Origin: Nemertoderma westbladi
Taxonomy: Eukaryota > Xenacoelomorpha > Nemertodermatida > Nemertodermatidae
Length of the DNA stretch: 45,713 nt
Direction of reading: 5' to 3'
Assembly: GCA_032718475.1 (NCBI GenBank)
Contig: JAUCBJ010002673.1
Location: forward strand, 1 to 45,713
Part shown: positions 18,313 through 29,895 of the stretch, piece by piece
Layout of the letters: every line of letters starts with the position of its first letter
How positions within the stretch are numbered: the stretch's first letter is position 1
The notes under the pieces: model-generated
Seen by the model: the letters and a program-made list of their open reading frames with translations, nothing else
What the model was told of the DNA's origin: nothing
Database searches by the model: none
Position numbers and translations under genes: made by a program

Positions 18313-21300
18313 ATGTCTGATACAAAGCAAAACCTGTCAGACAGTCTCTTAGATACAACCATCTGTGACCCAGACAGGAGTGTGGAACGTGTGAGACCGA
18401 AGTTCAACTCACCTCCTACTGTAAGAAAGATCATCCCTCCAGTAGTAGTATCAGACCCTAGGCGAGTCCAACACCGTAGGTCTATCATAGGCACTCGGGC
18501 TCAAGTCAAGCGGGATCAAGAAGCAGCTGTCAAACAGCAGCAACACCCGAGCCGAGAACTTATTTCTCAGCGACCAGATAGCTCCAGATACTGTAGCTCG
18601 GATACTGTAGAGCTGACACCCGAGCACGGAGCAAGGATGGTAGATGCGGTTTATTCGGATCCCCTTCTCCTTCTTCCTGCAGCCGTACTCACTAGGGTAT
18701 TGATTGCGGTGGAGGAACACCAAATTGATTGGGCGAGAGGTAGGCGATCGACCAAGGACAGTTATGCAGGATACACCAAGGAGGAGCTGAAGTCTATTGT
18801 CGAGTCGCAATAGAACTTCCCCGGACCCGGACTCCCGTTTGACTTATCGGAAGCTGCCTGGGAAGACATATACAGGATGGGAGTGACAAAAGACACTAGT
18901 GATCCAGCTGTGTGGAAGAGGTCAGCAGCAGGATATGTACAGGGATTCTTCAGCTCTTTGGAGCGATTAGAAGAACAACTGTTTCGACAACCCCAAGGAC
19001 CTCAAGAGCAGGGAGAGCTGCTTTATCAAGTTAGAGAAAGAATTCTAAGAATCAGACTAATCCTATCGGCCTTTGAGGAGGCTTCGAAAAGAAGACAAGA
19101 CACGTCGTTGCAAGTTGCCGTAAAGACTTGGTTCCAGCAGGTGAGTCTCAAAGTTCAAGGAACAGCCCAGTGGAAATCTCAGCTGGCTGAGCGCTCAGCC
19201 CATGGAGAATCAACAGATGCTACCTTCTCTCAAGTGGAAAGTGAAGCGACAGCAGAGAAACCGCAGACGAGGGACGCTATTGACATCTATCTGTCAGACT
19301 ATCAAAGATTTCTAGGTGATGAAGAGTTGAGGAGACGGCTGGCTGGACTTCGCCCTAATAGTGAAGGAGTCAAGCTTGTGTTGGACGCAATAGATGCGGA
19401 AATGTTAGCTGCAAACCAAGCTAAATTTGATGAACGCCTCCGCATCGCTAGAGTCCAAGAAGAACAAGTGAAGAAAAAACGTATAGAAGACAGAAAGACA
19501 GCAGCAGCGGCAGAGGCAGAAGCGGAAAGAAAAGCGGCGGTGGCAGTGGCCGAAGCGGAAAGAAAAGCGGCAGAAGTGGAAAGAAAAGCGGCAGAGGCAG
19601 TGGCAGAAGCAGAACGGAGAGCGTCTGAAGAGACCACCCCACTAGAGCTGGAAAATCTGCAAGAGACGCAAGAATACCTAGATAAACAGTTAACAGCTAG
19701 TCAAATGCAGATGATAAGTCGATCCACCCCCAAGAGACAGGGCTATACATCATCAGAGGAAGGCGATATAACAGATCCTGAAGGCGGAGCAAATAGATCT
19801 CGTCTCAGCAGGCGTAGAAGAACGCCCCACTGTCAGAAATTGCCTGATTTGCCCCAAGCTGTGAGAAGGCAACTAGCTAGCACAGACTTAGGTAGTACAG
19901 AACCCACAGACCAAATTATTAAAGTAGAAAGACTCCCTACTATAGTAGATGAGCCTGAAATAATTAGGCCTGTTCTCGAAGCCACCCCTTCGGTGATAGA
20001 GACACCTGTACTCCCGGAACCTACCTCTAAATTCCCTTTGCACAGCACTAAACTACCTGTGCCCAACAGAACCGCATCTGAGACAGTTCCTGTCCTGGAC
20101 TCCAAGCGAAATATCAATGATTTGTCGCCCGTTGTCCCTCGTCTACCCGCTACTATGTTGGCGCCTCCCACTTCGGCGGTCGAGTGGGTGGATGAGGGAC
20201 GGCGGGAGATGGGTCTCCTGCTCGGGCAGCTGAGAGAACACCATTTGTGTTCCTCTCAGCAGGTCCGGGAGATGGAAGGGACTGTTCAGTAGTTAAAGGG
20301 AACAGTCAGAGAGGGTAGGTTAGAGTTGCAAGAAGTGCAGCAGAATATCGCGTTAGAACGCGATAAATTGATAAATATACAAAAAGGTATACCACCACCC
20401 CCTGTAACAATGTGTCAACCTGTTAGGTCTGAAGTATTTCATGCGCAAGGTGTGGAGCCTACACGCATCTATACTGCTAGTGAAGTAGAAACTCCTATAG
20501 TAAACCCTATTAAGGGTAATTATACACCTGTTGACAATGATATTCCATATAGACCTGATCATAATCCGAGAAATTTATATACCGATAACTCGATATTAAA
20601 TAACACGATGGCCCAAGAAAGTTTTACGCGGCAAATGGCTAGAACCGAAGCCCATCAAGCGGTAAAGGTGGGAGAGATTGTCAAGTTCAATGGAGATGAG
20701 ATGAAATGGTTACCTTTTAATGAATATTATAAAGATAACATACAGAACTCTGTGCTATCTAACGGAGAAAAACTTAGATTCCTCATCGAATGCTTGGAAG
20801 GATCTCCCAAGTTGATGGCGTTAAAGTTTATTGGACATCCAGATGGATTAAGACAAGTTTGGGATACATTAAACATCAGGTATGGTAATAGGAATAACAT
20901 AGCTAGGTATTTGTATGCAAAATTGGTAGCGCCCCGAAAGTTCATTAGCAGCGGGATTATAGAGTTTTCCGATGAGATTCAGGAGATCTGTAGACAACTA
21001 GATTGGTTAGGTAAGTCTCATGAATATCAGAGTTCCATGGTTATTGGAGCCGTAGCCTCTACTTTGCCCAAGGGTGGAGTAGGTACACGCTGGGACAAGA
21101 AAGTGTTATATATGATGGAACAACAATGACGAGACCCTACCATGGCTGATCTCATGTCATTCTTGGATGGAGAGGTAAAATTACAGCTCCTAAAGCAGTC
21201 CAGAGAGAAGACACCGGAAAATAAGGTAAGTGAGAAGCCCGTTTATAGGAGAAAGGTAATACCAGTGTGTTATACGGACGACGGCGAAAGCCAGGTCTCC

Positions 21301-22951
21301 CAAGAAGAGGACAGCGGGAAAGACACAGCAAGATCTTACTATGACAATAAAACACCAAAGGACGTAAGTAAATTTAAGTCTCGAACCAGTGACAGGAGAG
21401 AACATACAACAAAAACTCCTCCCACATCTCCTAAAAGAATTCATGGAAGAAAGCCCGAGGAAAGAACGAGTGGGCATAACAATTAACCAAGGTAAAGCAA
21501 GTAACATCAAACCAAAATGTGTGTTGTGCGACGGGCCCCATCGCTTAAGTGTGTGTGAGGAGTTTCTAAAGAAATCCCTAAAAGATAGACGCAAAGTCAT
21601 GTGGGATAAGCGATTGTGTTATAATTGTCTCAGACAAGGACACCAACGGCGAACCTGTTACTCCGACGCAAGGTGTGCGAAGTGCGGCGCGAAACATCAT
21701 ATTTTGTTGCACACCGAATTCGAAAGAAACAGCCCGAGTCAGGTAAGTTAGTCTGAACTACATGTCCAATTCAGTGATGTGAACAACACTGACTTCAGTT
21801 CTGAGATGGAATGATTTTACACAGATGAATTCTCCGACGAAAACGAATCCTGTTATCTAGTAAACACCGCAGTGTATCGAGCACTTACGTATGAGACAGA
21901 AACTGAAAGTGAGCTTCCCCTAACTACTCCCGACCGACAACCATCTTGGAAAGCACCAACTTCCAATGTAGGAATCCGAGAATTTCCCGTAGTGCAGGTG
22001 AGAGTCCACGGGCCACAAAAAAGTTATATAGTGAACGCCCTTCTTGACTCCGGCAGCACAGGAACATTCATCGACAAAGAACTAGCCGAAGACATCTTTG
22101 CTGGACAACCTAAGTTCCAAACTAAGTTGAACCTTTCAGGAATTATGCAGGTTTGGAAATCTACAGTAGCTACGGACTACTATGTAGGCGCTTTGTCCAC
22201 CCCCCCGGACGAACTAGGAGAACATAGTATAAGGTCAGTAAAAATGGTGGCTATAAAGAACTTCGCTACCAGCCAAGTGGAACCTTATAACTGGGATGAA
22301 GACGATTTCACCCAACAGTATGACGTACCTAGATTCAACACAGACTACCCTGGGGTACAAATACTCATCGGCCAAAATGCGCATGAAGCGCTGGAGACAT
22401 TAGAGAAACGGCCTACTCAACCGCAACCATTACAAACTTATGCGGGAAGAACTAGAGTAGGTTGGTACATTACTGGTCCCTCCCGTAGGACACTCATAGA
22501 AAGGCTACCAAAGGAGCAAATTTACAAGGTGAGTGAATGGGAAGGAGAAACCAGTGAGGGAGACGACTCATTTGAGGGAATACCATACTCTTCAGATAAT
22601 GACGATATTAACTCCAATGTAGATCAATGGAGACATTGCCTTGGGACGATTAATCCAGCCGACATCGCTTCCAGAGGAGCAACTCCTCAAGAACTGATAG
22701 ATACTCTAGGTTGGTTAGGTGGACCCGACTTCCTAAGTAAAGAAGAAGATGAATGGCCTCCTCATCTTACCACGGCGGAGATTAGACAGGCCAAGGGAGC
22801 GGAGAAAGTAACACAACAACTCAATCGCCCAGCTGGTCATTTATGTTTACTGGAAAGAGACCGAAAACTGTCCGGAAACTATGGAAGGCAAGATACTCTT
22901 CCTACAACCACTTCCCTAATCCGACAAATATCTAGGGACTCCATAACATAA
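18313..22951 (+). pseudogene. gag-pro: Element 2 gag-protease, broken by stops and a frameshift
   Basis: Homologous to the element 1 ORF from the same ATG to the same C-terminal ISRDSIT. In-frame stops lie at 18,811 (TAG for Trp), 20,290 (TAG for Gln), 21,127 (TGA for Gln), 21,749 (TAG for Glu) and 21,812 (TGA for Gly). A frameshift lies near 21,480. It has two segments that element 1 lacks: ~95 residues after the first 13, and a long charged coiled coil (about 19,280-19,740) with repeated AERKAAE heptad-like units. It keeps the DUF1759 core, zinc knuckles, protease DSGSTGTFID and the direct junction to WRHCLGTINPADIASRG without RT. It is not translatable as one protein. Confidence 0.92.
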
Positions 22952-24594
22952 CAACATACGGAGTGGGTGTGTGACTATATTATTTTGCATATTTTACTAT
23001 TTTTATAATTATGTATGTATTATTATGTAATTTTATTATAATCGTTTTCTTTAATTTTATTTAGTCGAATATTATTTTAGCGATTATTTAGTGCAATGTA
23101 TATATTCGTGTTTATTACTTAATTACTTATATTATATATTTAGTGCAACGGCGAGAAATAATTATTTTTCTCTTTCCTTACTGTCCGTATCATATTATAA
23201 ATACGTGACTACAGTAAGATGAAATATCTGTACTTATTAAAGTACCATAAAGCTCCTACTATATTCAAGTATTATTGGTAAGCAGAGTATTAGGAATGCA
23301 AAGTTTAGATCCTCGTGTCTCGGCTAAACCAAGCTCTGGGTAGACCTTGGAAACGACTTGCCTCTTCTCACTGACATTGCTTCGTGCGATATTGCTCTCA
23401 TACCGTATATTAAATAATACATATAGTAGCGTGATGTCCCTTTAACAGTAGCGTAAAACGCAAAATAAATCTGTTAAACCCTTTGACCATCTGCAATTCT
23501 AGTCGATTAAGATATCGTGGCACCCACCGATATACTTGAAAGACAAAATTTAGAATCAGTGGTTAACATCCCCAGACAAGTTCTGGAATAAATCGGTGCC
23601 CATCTTAAATATTATATAATTAATATTTATAAAAATCTATAAATCAAAATCTGTTAAAATTTAGATCCTTTGAAATTATAGTCAATTAAGATATCGTAGC
23701 ACTTACCGATACTCTTAAAAGGACAAAATTCCTAAAACTAAGGATCCTCGTCCCCAGACATGTTCTGGAATAAAATTGTGTCTATTTAATATTAAATAAT
23801 AAAATTACGGGAATAAATTTAAATTGATCTTTTAATAAATTTGATAAATTGTTGTTTTATACAATTTATAACATTCCCAAAATTCCATTAATTAATAGAT
23901 CATGGGAGCGGAGATTCACCCTATTAAGTGTATTAGTGTGCAAGAATCTCCAATATATAGTCAATAGCCGATAAAATTCATAAAATCATATATAAAGAGG
24001 GATATTGACAATTAAAGAATTACTATTAAATAGCATCCCAGATCTGTATGCATGGGAATTACCCTAATTCTACTGCTAGCTTTCCATAATGTCACCATAG
24101 CAACAACCACGCTAGAATTAGAAGTGAGTTAAAAGAACAATAGAAATCTTTCCCATTGAATAGCATACGGAATAAATAGCACACTGCTAGTATCCAAGGA
24201 TACATAATAACAACGTGGCATTCTGGAAGGCACTTGACTAACGGACAAATGACCCGAATGTGTGACAGAATGTGTACAATTTGTGACAGTTACGTGGAAT
24301 TTGTGCGTTTGTAGGTGAATGTTTCTACTAAGGTGTGTTTACAGTAGCGAGTCGCAGTTGTGAAAGTAGCCCTAACTCAGCAGTAAGAACCTGAAGTAAT
24401 TCTACGCCCTTGGGACGGACAGTGGAGTGACTCGTGCCGGTTGTCGTTGTCGTTGTGTAGCTACTACGTTGGCGAAAAACACAGCGGCGACGGTATATCG
24501 GCGCTGAGGATCTTGCATTGTCCGGGGGCCGAGAGGGGTAGCTCGCTGGCCTAATTATAACTCATTGTAACATTGATAAACTCATATAGCAGCT
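22952..24594 (+). other. Element 2 spacer between gag-pro and ORF2
   Basis: Aligns with 9,756-11,374. The doubled hairpin block is at about 23,466-23,775. The nested stem before ORF2 is kept: outer arms 24,417-24,425 and about 24,515-24,523, inner 5' arm CGTTGTCG with 3' arm CGGCGACG. There is no ORF. Confidence 0.75.
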
Positions 24595-26118
24595 ATGACG
24601 GAATTGATAGAAGATGATCTTGGTGTCAGGGAACGATATACTCTACCGTTGCAGGCGTTTGTTGATAGCTTAATACGCGGCGATGCTGGTCCAACTGCTG
24701 CGGAGGACGATGGTCGTTATATCGAACCGCCAATGTCCCAAGAGCAGCTCACGCGTGAGTTGGACTATAGAAAATTCACCGCTCGCTATACGCATCGTAA
24801 TGGTACGTATATGGACTTCTTAACTACTGGTCATCCTATCGACCTACACGATACGGACGATATAGACACCGAAAGGGAAATGGTTTTATTTAAATATCAT
24901 ACCCAGTGGAAGCGGAACGATAAACTGAGACTCGAACACGAAAATTCTATTCGAAACCGACTCGAAAGTGAAGATGTTGAAGAGCCGGATAAACGCAGCG
25001 ACTTCAACAAATATCTGGAATTCTTGAGAGAAACATATCTCAATATTACCACTCAACAGAATCTAGAAACTCGATATCCTCAAGGTATACATCATGTCCG
25101 CATTGTAGAACTCAAATGGCTGTATTCCACTATGATGTATCTTACCGCCGATCGACCGCTACCTGTTGTACCGGATAGCTTCGAACAGATGGAGGAATAT
25201 CTTAAACTGGAGAAAGATCACTCACGTTTCCCCTACAAGACGTGCGTCTTTGGTATTATTGCGATGAATGCCCTAGACCCAACCAACAAACGGAAAGACA
25301 TAAACATCCGCGGAGACGTTGCGCTAAACACGGTTTTACTCGCTATACTTACGGGAGTTTCGAGCGAAATTTGTTTGACGTATCACCTACGCTCGTTCGA
25401 CTCAGACGATCCTTAAATAAACCAATGATCCGAGTTCCGGAATACTCGATCAGACCTCCTCATTCCCTAATGAGACCTCAGACTCTTGATCCTATTAGTA
25501 TGACGGATCCTCCCGAGCTGTACTCACTGTTCAAAGATCTAGTATTACCCGAACAATTAGTCGGTGGCACCCCGGTTGTGGGCTTCCTAGATATTAGCCC
25601 ATCCTACCTAGCCGGATTGGGACGCGGACATTTAATATCGCCGTTTAACCCTTACCATCGTCCCGGTTTAACACCGATACAACCTGTCACCAAAGTGGAG
25701 GAGAGCGTTGTACCAAACGCGTTAGACGCTATTCTACAAAGATCAGAAAAGGAACCTACGCTTGTTCAGATAAACGTAAATTGCACTAGCAAGTCCAAGC
25801 GGTAAACGAAGTAACTTTATCTCAGTTCGATCGGGAAATCCAGAATCTCTAAGAAGTTATCGAACTTGGACGACCCTATTCTCCGCGAGAATTTTTGGAC
25901 GGACACATCCAACGACAAGCGGAGGAAAATCAGCTCGAGGAGAAGCATATCGAAATGGACGAGACACCGACCGTAACCCTAAACCTTCTGATGCAATTGT
26001 ATTGCACCCTTCGCCCAGGAGTTATAGCCCTCCTAGTAAAGTGGCTCGCCCAAAAGAGAAAAGGACTCTTGCTAGCCTCAAAAAACTGCGTAAATGCCAT
26101 ACGCGCAAGAAAGACTAA
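24595..26118 (+). pseudogene. ORF2 of element 2: unknown protein, frame-shifted, lacking the zinc-knuckle part
   Basis: It starts MTELIEDDLG and is open for 273 codons to 25,416. The N-terminal ~120 residues match element 1. The next ~150 (DKRSDFNKYLEFLRETYLN... and onward) have no counterpart there. The reading continues in another frame to 25,805 as a proline-rich stretch (VPEYSIRPPHSLMRPQ..., LGRGHLISPFNPYHRPG). A third stretch ends in the same basic tail (KVARPKEKRTLASLKKLRK), TAA at 26,116-26,118. The Cys/His array of element 1 is missing. Each element therefore preserves parts the other lost, and the ancestral ORF2 must have been longer than either. The N-terminus here is unbroken at the codon that is TGA in element 1. 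Confidence 0.75.
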
Positions 26119-26196
26119 CTGTTTAGAGTATTTTTATATTTTAGAAACTGTGATTTTTTATATTTTATAGAATTAAATCCCATTTTCTGGGAGCGG

Positions 26197-27405
26197 TGTA
26201 AAGGCTTTTGCGGATATAGCTAGTTATTTTCCCCGCAAAGTACTCTGTAGATGTTTTAACGGACATAAAAAGCCGTTTTCTTACTGTACCGGTGTTTAGT
26301 GGACATAAAAAGCCGTTTTTTCTGTATGTGTACTTTGGCGGACATAACAAGCCATTTTGTGTCGCAATACGCCAAAATACTCTTAATACAGTGTAGTTCA
26401 GATTATGACATCTATCAGCTGATTTAGTGTACTCGTGGAGCTTTCTTTGTTCGGCTCAGCCAATCAGAGCGATTTTCATTTTTCTTGGAAACGAGCTATG
26501 TAAGCCGAGCGGGTCTGTGTATGAAGGCAGTAGTGGTTTTGCCTTTCCTGAGCCCAGAACATCGGCTTTGGAATGATTCTGTGTTTCAGACTTTAGCCAA
26601 ACATTAGAACGGCTTTGATTATAGAAACGTATAACTGTTATCATATCTCATATCTCATAACATTGCAACTCATACAAGTTATATCAACTCACAACAGCCT
26701 ATATCATACTGTGCATACCTTTCACCGCATTATTTTACTGCTATTTACTGTCTTTTATTAATTGTATCAGTTGATGGAATATTGTTATATTTGGATAATA
26801 TCGATAAATAATCATAAAACCCCATCTTCTTGATATACTGAAGGTAAGAGACCGGTTACATATAGCAATTGCGACTTACATTATATTGGTTTTGGAGTGA
26901 ATCTAATGCTATTTCATAGGCACTACAGGTGTCAATTGCTGTTCTCTTTATATGTGACTAAAATTAGTGAAGGTCGGCAGATTGGTATGCAGCATTGTGC
27001 GGTATTGTACATGAGTGTGACAGATAACAAAGCATCTCCTAAAGAATGCGCCTTATACGTGAATCGATAGCCATCCCGTTGTGTTTAGTATAAGTCATAA
27101 CTCTGTTTACATATTTAGAGCGCCACGTCCTAAAGGAACTGTTAATATTTCCCGAAAGTGAATAATATTTGTCAGAGATTATATATTAACGATCAATCGA
27201 ATAATACAGTAGGCCTACACCGCAATAAGGTTACAGCTTCCGAATCCAGTCTCCCGGGTAAATCCAGCGGGTGAATGGTCGCGCATAGGCTGGCTTCGGC
27301 TAATGTAGTGTATCAAATACTCGTCATAGGCTAAAGTCGATTTATAACTTAGAAGACACCTAAATTTGGCAGGTTAAACTGCTAAAAGGTCTAAAAGCGC
27401 GAACA
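26197..27405 (+). repeat. Element 2 3' LTR
   Basis: 1,209 bp, TGTAAAGGC...GCGAACA, preceded by the same TCTGGGAGCGG tract as in element 1. It is clearly related to the element 1 LTR but diverged, especially in the first half, where GGACATAAAAAGCCGTTTT occurs twice. Confidence 0.9.
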
Positions 27406-28110
27406 GAGTGGCCTAGGATTCTAGTGACCAGGGTTTCTGACTGGGAGATAGAAGCAATATATGTGGCTGGGGAATGATTTACGGCTTTTCTAAGGCCCAG
27501 ACCACCCATCGAGACCGGAAGGCAAGCTTTGTTGTACGACCAGTCACTCAGGGAGCCCCCAACCAGATCAGAGAGGGTATCCCACATGACAAGATCGAAC
27601 TGTAGTGAGGAGTCCGGAATCATGGAGGGGGGACAGCAACGGAGGGCAAAGACTACTTTGGGTAAAGATAGGCATGAACGAAGAAGGGTAGATTCCATCT
27701 GGGAATCCTGAAGGTCAAGAAGGCGTTCAGTGATGGAGAGGACTTTGGCCACTCTTAGCATAATTGTCTCCTCGCTGTATTGAGAGGAACCAATCGGGGA
27801 GCCAAGTATTGGTTAGACCATTGGAGAGGATGGGAATGGAGGGTGGTAGTGGATTCGAATGCACTGAGGAGCCAGCGGGGATGAAGTTAAACAAGCGGGC
27901 ATGAAGTGTAAAGTTGTGGCAAAAAGGAGGGGGACCAAACGATCTCCTTGTTGGATGCCGGAGCAGGTGAAGATTTGTTGGTCACCAAGCCACAGGACAG
28001 CCTGAATTCCGTAACATGCCTCCACCCATGCGGAAAGAGAGGGCAAGTGTTCCCTGACTTCAGCAAACATTTGTGAGCGGTCGATGGAATTAAATGCATA
28101 GGAGAACTAT
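27406..28110 (-). pseudogene. Decayed non-LTR reverse-transcriptase fragment
   Basis: Minus-strand frames read FAEVREHLPSLSAWVEACYG then CSGIQQGDRLVPLLFA (RT motif 4-5 region, with QQGD-x-LxPLLF), and downstream SPIGSSQYSEE, LLRSCLSLPKVVFALRCCPP and LPVSMGGLGLRKA, typical C-terminal RT motifs of some LINEs. The YADD block between them is absent and frames change at about 27,790. The fragment abuts the end of element 2. I cannot assign the clade. Confidence 0.75.
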
Positions 28111-28560
28111 GAGTTGTCCATCGCTAAAATTGAGAATAAAAGTCACTTGCACCAAATATTAGGTTCTGGCCATGTACCTGTGGCACTACTTACCTTGGTC
28201 CCAAAATCAAAATTTGGGTATCTATCTAAGTTTGGATCCAATTGATGACATTTGATGCAAGCAGGAAGTTCTTTCTTGAGTCATTGATCTTACATCAATG
28301 TGTTATATTGTTATAAATTTCATTATGGTGCTTCGCGAAGGCTCAAAATTTCAACCCTCTTGAGATCCGTGAAGATATAGATAAAATTTATAGAATTTTT
28401 TTTGCCTTATTTTTTTACCATTTGGCAACTTTTGTGCACCGGTAGAACAAAAGTAAGAAAAAGCACCGCCCTACTGGGTATTTTCTTCCAGTCATCAGTT
28501 GATCAGTGATTACTAAAAAATCTCGCCAGGTGTGATATGTTGTCTCAGAGGAATGCGATT
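28111..28560. other. Non-coding stretch between LINE fragment and Gypsy LTR
   Basis: No ORF and no recognisable repeat ends. It may be ordinary intergenic DNA or an old unclassified repeat. Confidence 0.5.
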
Positions 28561-29048
28561 TATAAGACTGACTAGTCTCATAAAATAAAAACAAAGGTTT
28601 TCTGTAAACTAGTGAATGAATTTATTACATTAAGAATAGTGGTATATGATACAATACAAGGCCAAAGGTTAAATGTGTGTTAGCTCCGTGTACTGTATGA
28701 ATGCTCATAGTTACATGATAATTAATTATTGATAGCGGTAATTAGATATTGACATATCAATTCTACTGTACACTGTCATATAGTTAGTCTTACATAACTA
28801 TTCTCTCTAATCTTAAAAAGCGGAGCACTAATATAAATTTGGAAGTAATATAATATATTTGTTTCTAGATTACACATGATATCGTCACAAAATAGGAAAA
28901 TATTATTCAGATATTCACTAATTATGTTAAATACGATTTAAATACGATTAAGTTAAATTAAATTCCATATTAACAATACATATATAATACGCACTGCATT
29001 AAAGAAAAAAATGTAATTTAAAACATGAATTATAATTTGAATGTAACA
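28561..29048 (-). repeat. Gypsy 3' LTR (left end of the element)
   Basis: The first 172 bases (28,561-28,732) match 37,257-37,428 almost exactly. The rest has no partner because the other LTR is cut. The inner border at ~29,048 is a guess from a TGTTACATTC start on the minus strand; no clear polypurine tract confirms it. Confidence 0.6.
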
Positions 29049-29059
29049 CGCTTATTTAA

Positions 29060-29883
29060 TTTTAGATGAGTTTCATTTTTAGCCTCACTTTCTATAACTG
29101 GTGTCACCCGGTCTAGAGAAATTACCTCGGGTGTATTGTGTCGTTGAATGGTGACGGTTTTGTCACCCAATTGTATTACTGGGTGGGTATGGTCCGAGAT
29201 AGCAAGGTTTCAGTGATCCACGTTTAATGGGGTCTCTCAACCAAATCTACTTCGCATATTTCAGTGAAGTCGGAACATAGGATTTAGATTTATGAACTCT
29301 TACCGGTGGAATGAAAGAATCAACTTTATTATAGAGCTTAGAAACGAAGTCTGGCAAATCGGTTAATTTCTCAGGTTCGAAGAATTGTCCGGGTTCAGTA
29401 GACAGTTCTCAGATAGTACTCAGTTCCGTAGAGAAGCTGTGATGGGGAGTAACCATGGCAACCAGCTGCGGATCTAATACCAAGAAGTACTAATGGCAAT
29501 TCGTTGAACCATTTTTCGTTATTACATTTCGCTCGAAGTGAGTTTTTAAGTTGCCTGTGAAACCTTTCTACAAGACCATTGCAAGCAGGATGGTATGCAG
29601 TTGTCGTCGCACGCTCAATTCCTAGTTGATTTCTTCAAATTCTGAATAACCTCGACTCAAATTGAGATCCTTGATCTGTAATTATTTTACGAGGGATACC
29701 GAAACGACTAATCCACGAATCCAGAAATGCATTAGCTATGCTCTCAGCGGAAATAGATCGTAGGGGCACAACTTCTGGCCAGCGAGTAAACCGATCAACC
29801 GCAGTAAATAGATATCCGTATCCACATGAAGATGGCAATGGGCCGACCATATCCAGGTGAACTGTATCTAGACGCGACAAAGT
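29060..29883 (-). pseudogene. Gypsy integrase core and C-terminal part
   Basis: Continues the gag-pol reading beyond the LINE. It shows HLDMVGPLP (first catalytic Asp), ITDQGSQFES (second) and, after a TGA at 29,635, AYHPACNGLVERFHRQLK with the catalytic Glu. Further stops and frame changes follow toward ~29,060. The role would be strand transfer of the cDNA ends; it cannot function as it stands. Confidence 0.85.
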
Positions 29884-29895
29884 TGGAATAGTTCC
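29884..29895. repeat. 12-bp target duplication, left copy
   Basis: TGGAATAGTTCC precedes LINE copy B and recurs at 33,663-33,674 directly after its TAG-repeat tail. One copy would restore the Gypsy integrase frame. Confidence 0.92.

Larger units (their letters stand above)
15337..27405 (+). mobile_element. Element 2: older, 5'-broken BEL/Pao-type relative of element 1
   Basis: Same orientation and same internal order as element 1: leader, gag-pro, structured spacer, ORF2, GGGAGCGG tract, 3' LTR. All but 172 bp of the 5' LTR is missing. The gag-pro has five nonsense codons and a frameshift, and a LINE fragment sits in the leader. It lacks RT and integrase across the same junction as element 1. 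It keeps a longer gag N-terminus and a longer middle part of ORF2 than element 1 does. Confidence 0.9.

Noticed and set aside
19302-20171. Several minus-strand ORFs opposite element 2 gag
   Set aside because: Low-complexity Ala/Ser/Leu readings created by the GC-rich coiled-coil repeat on the other strand.
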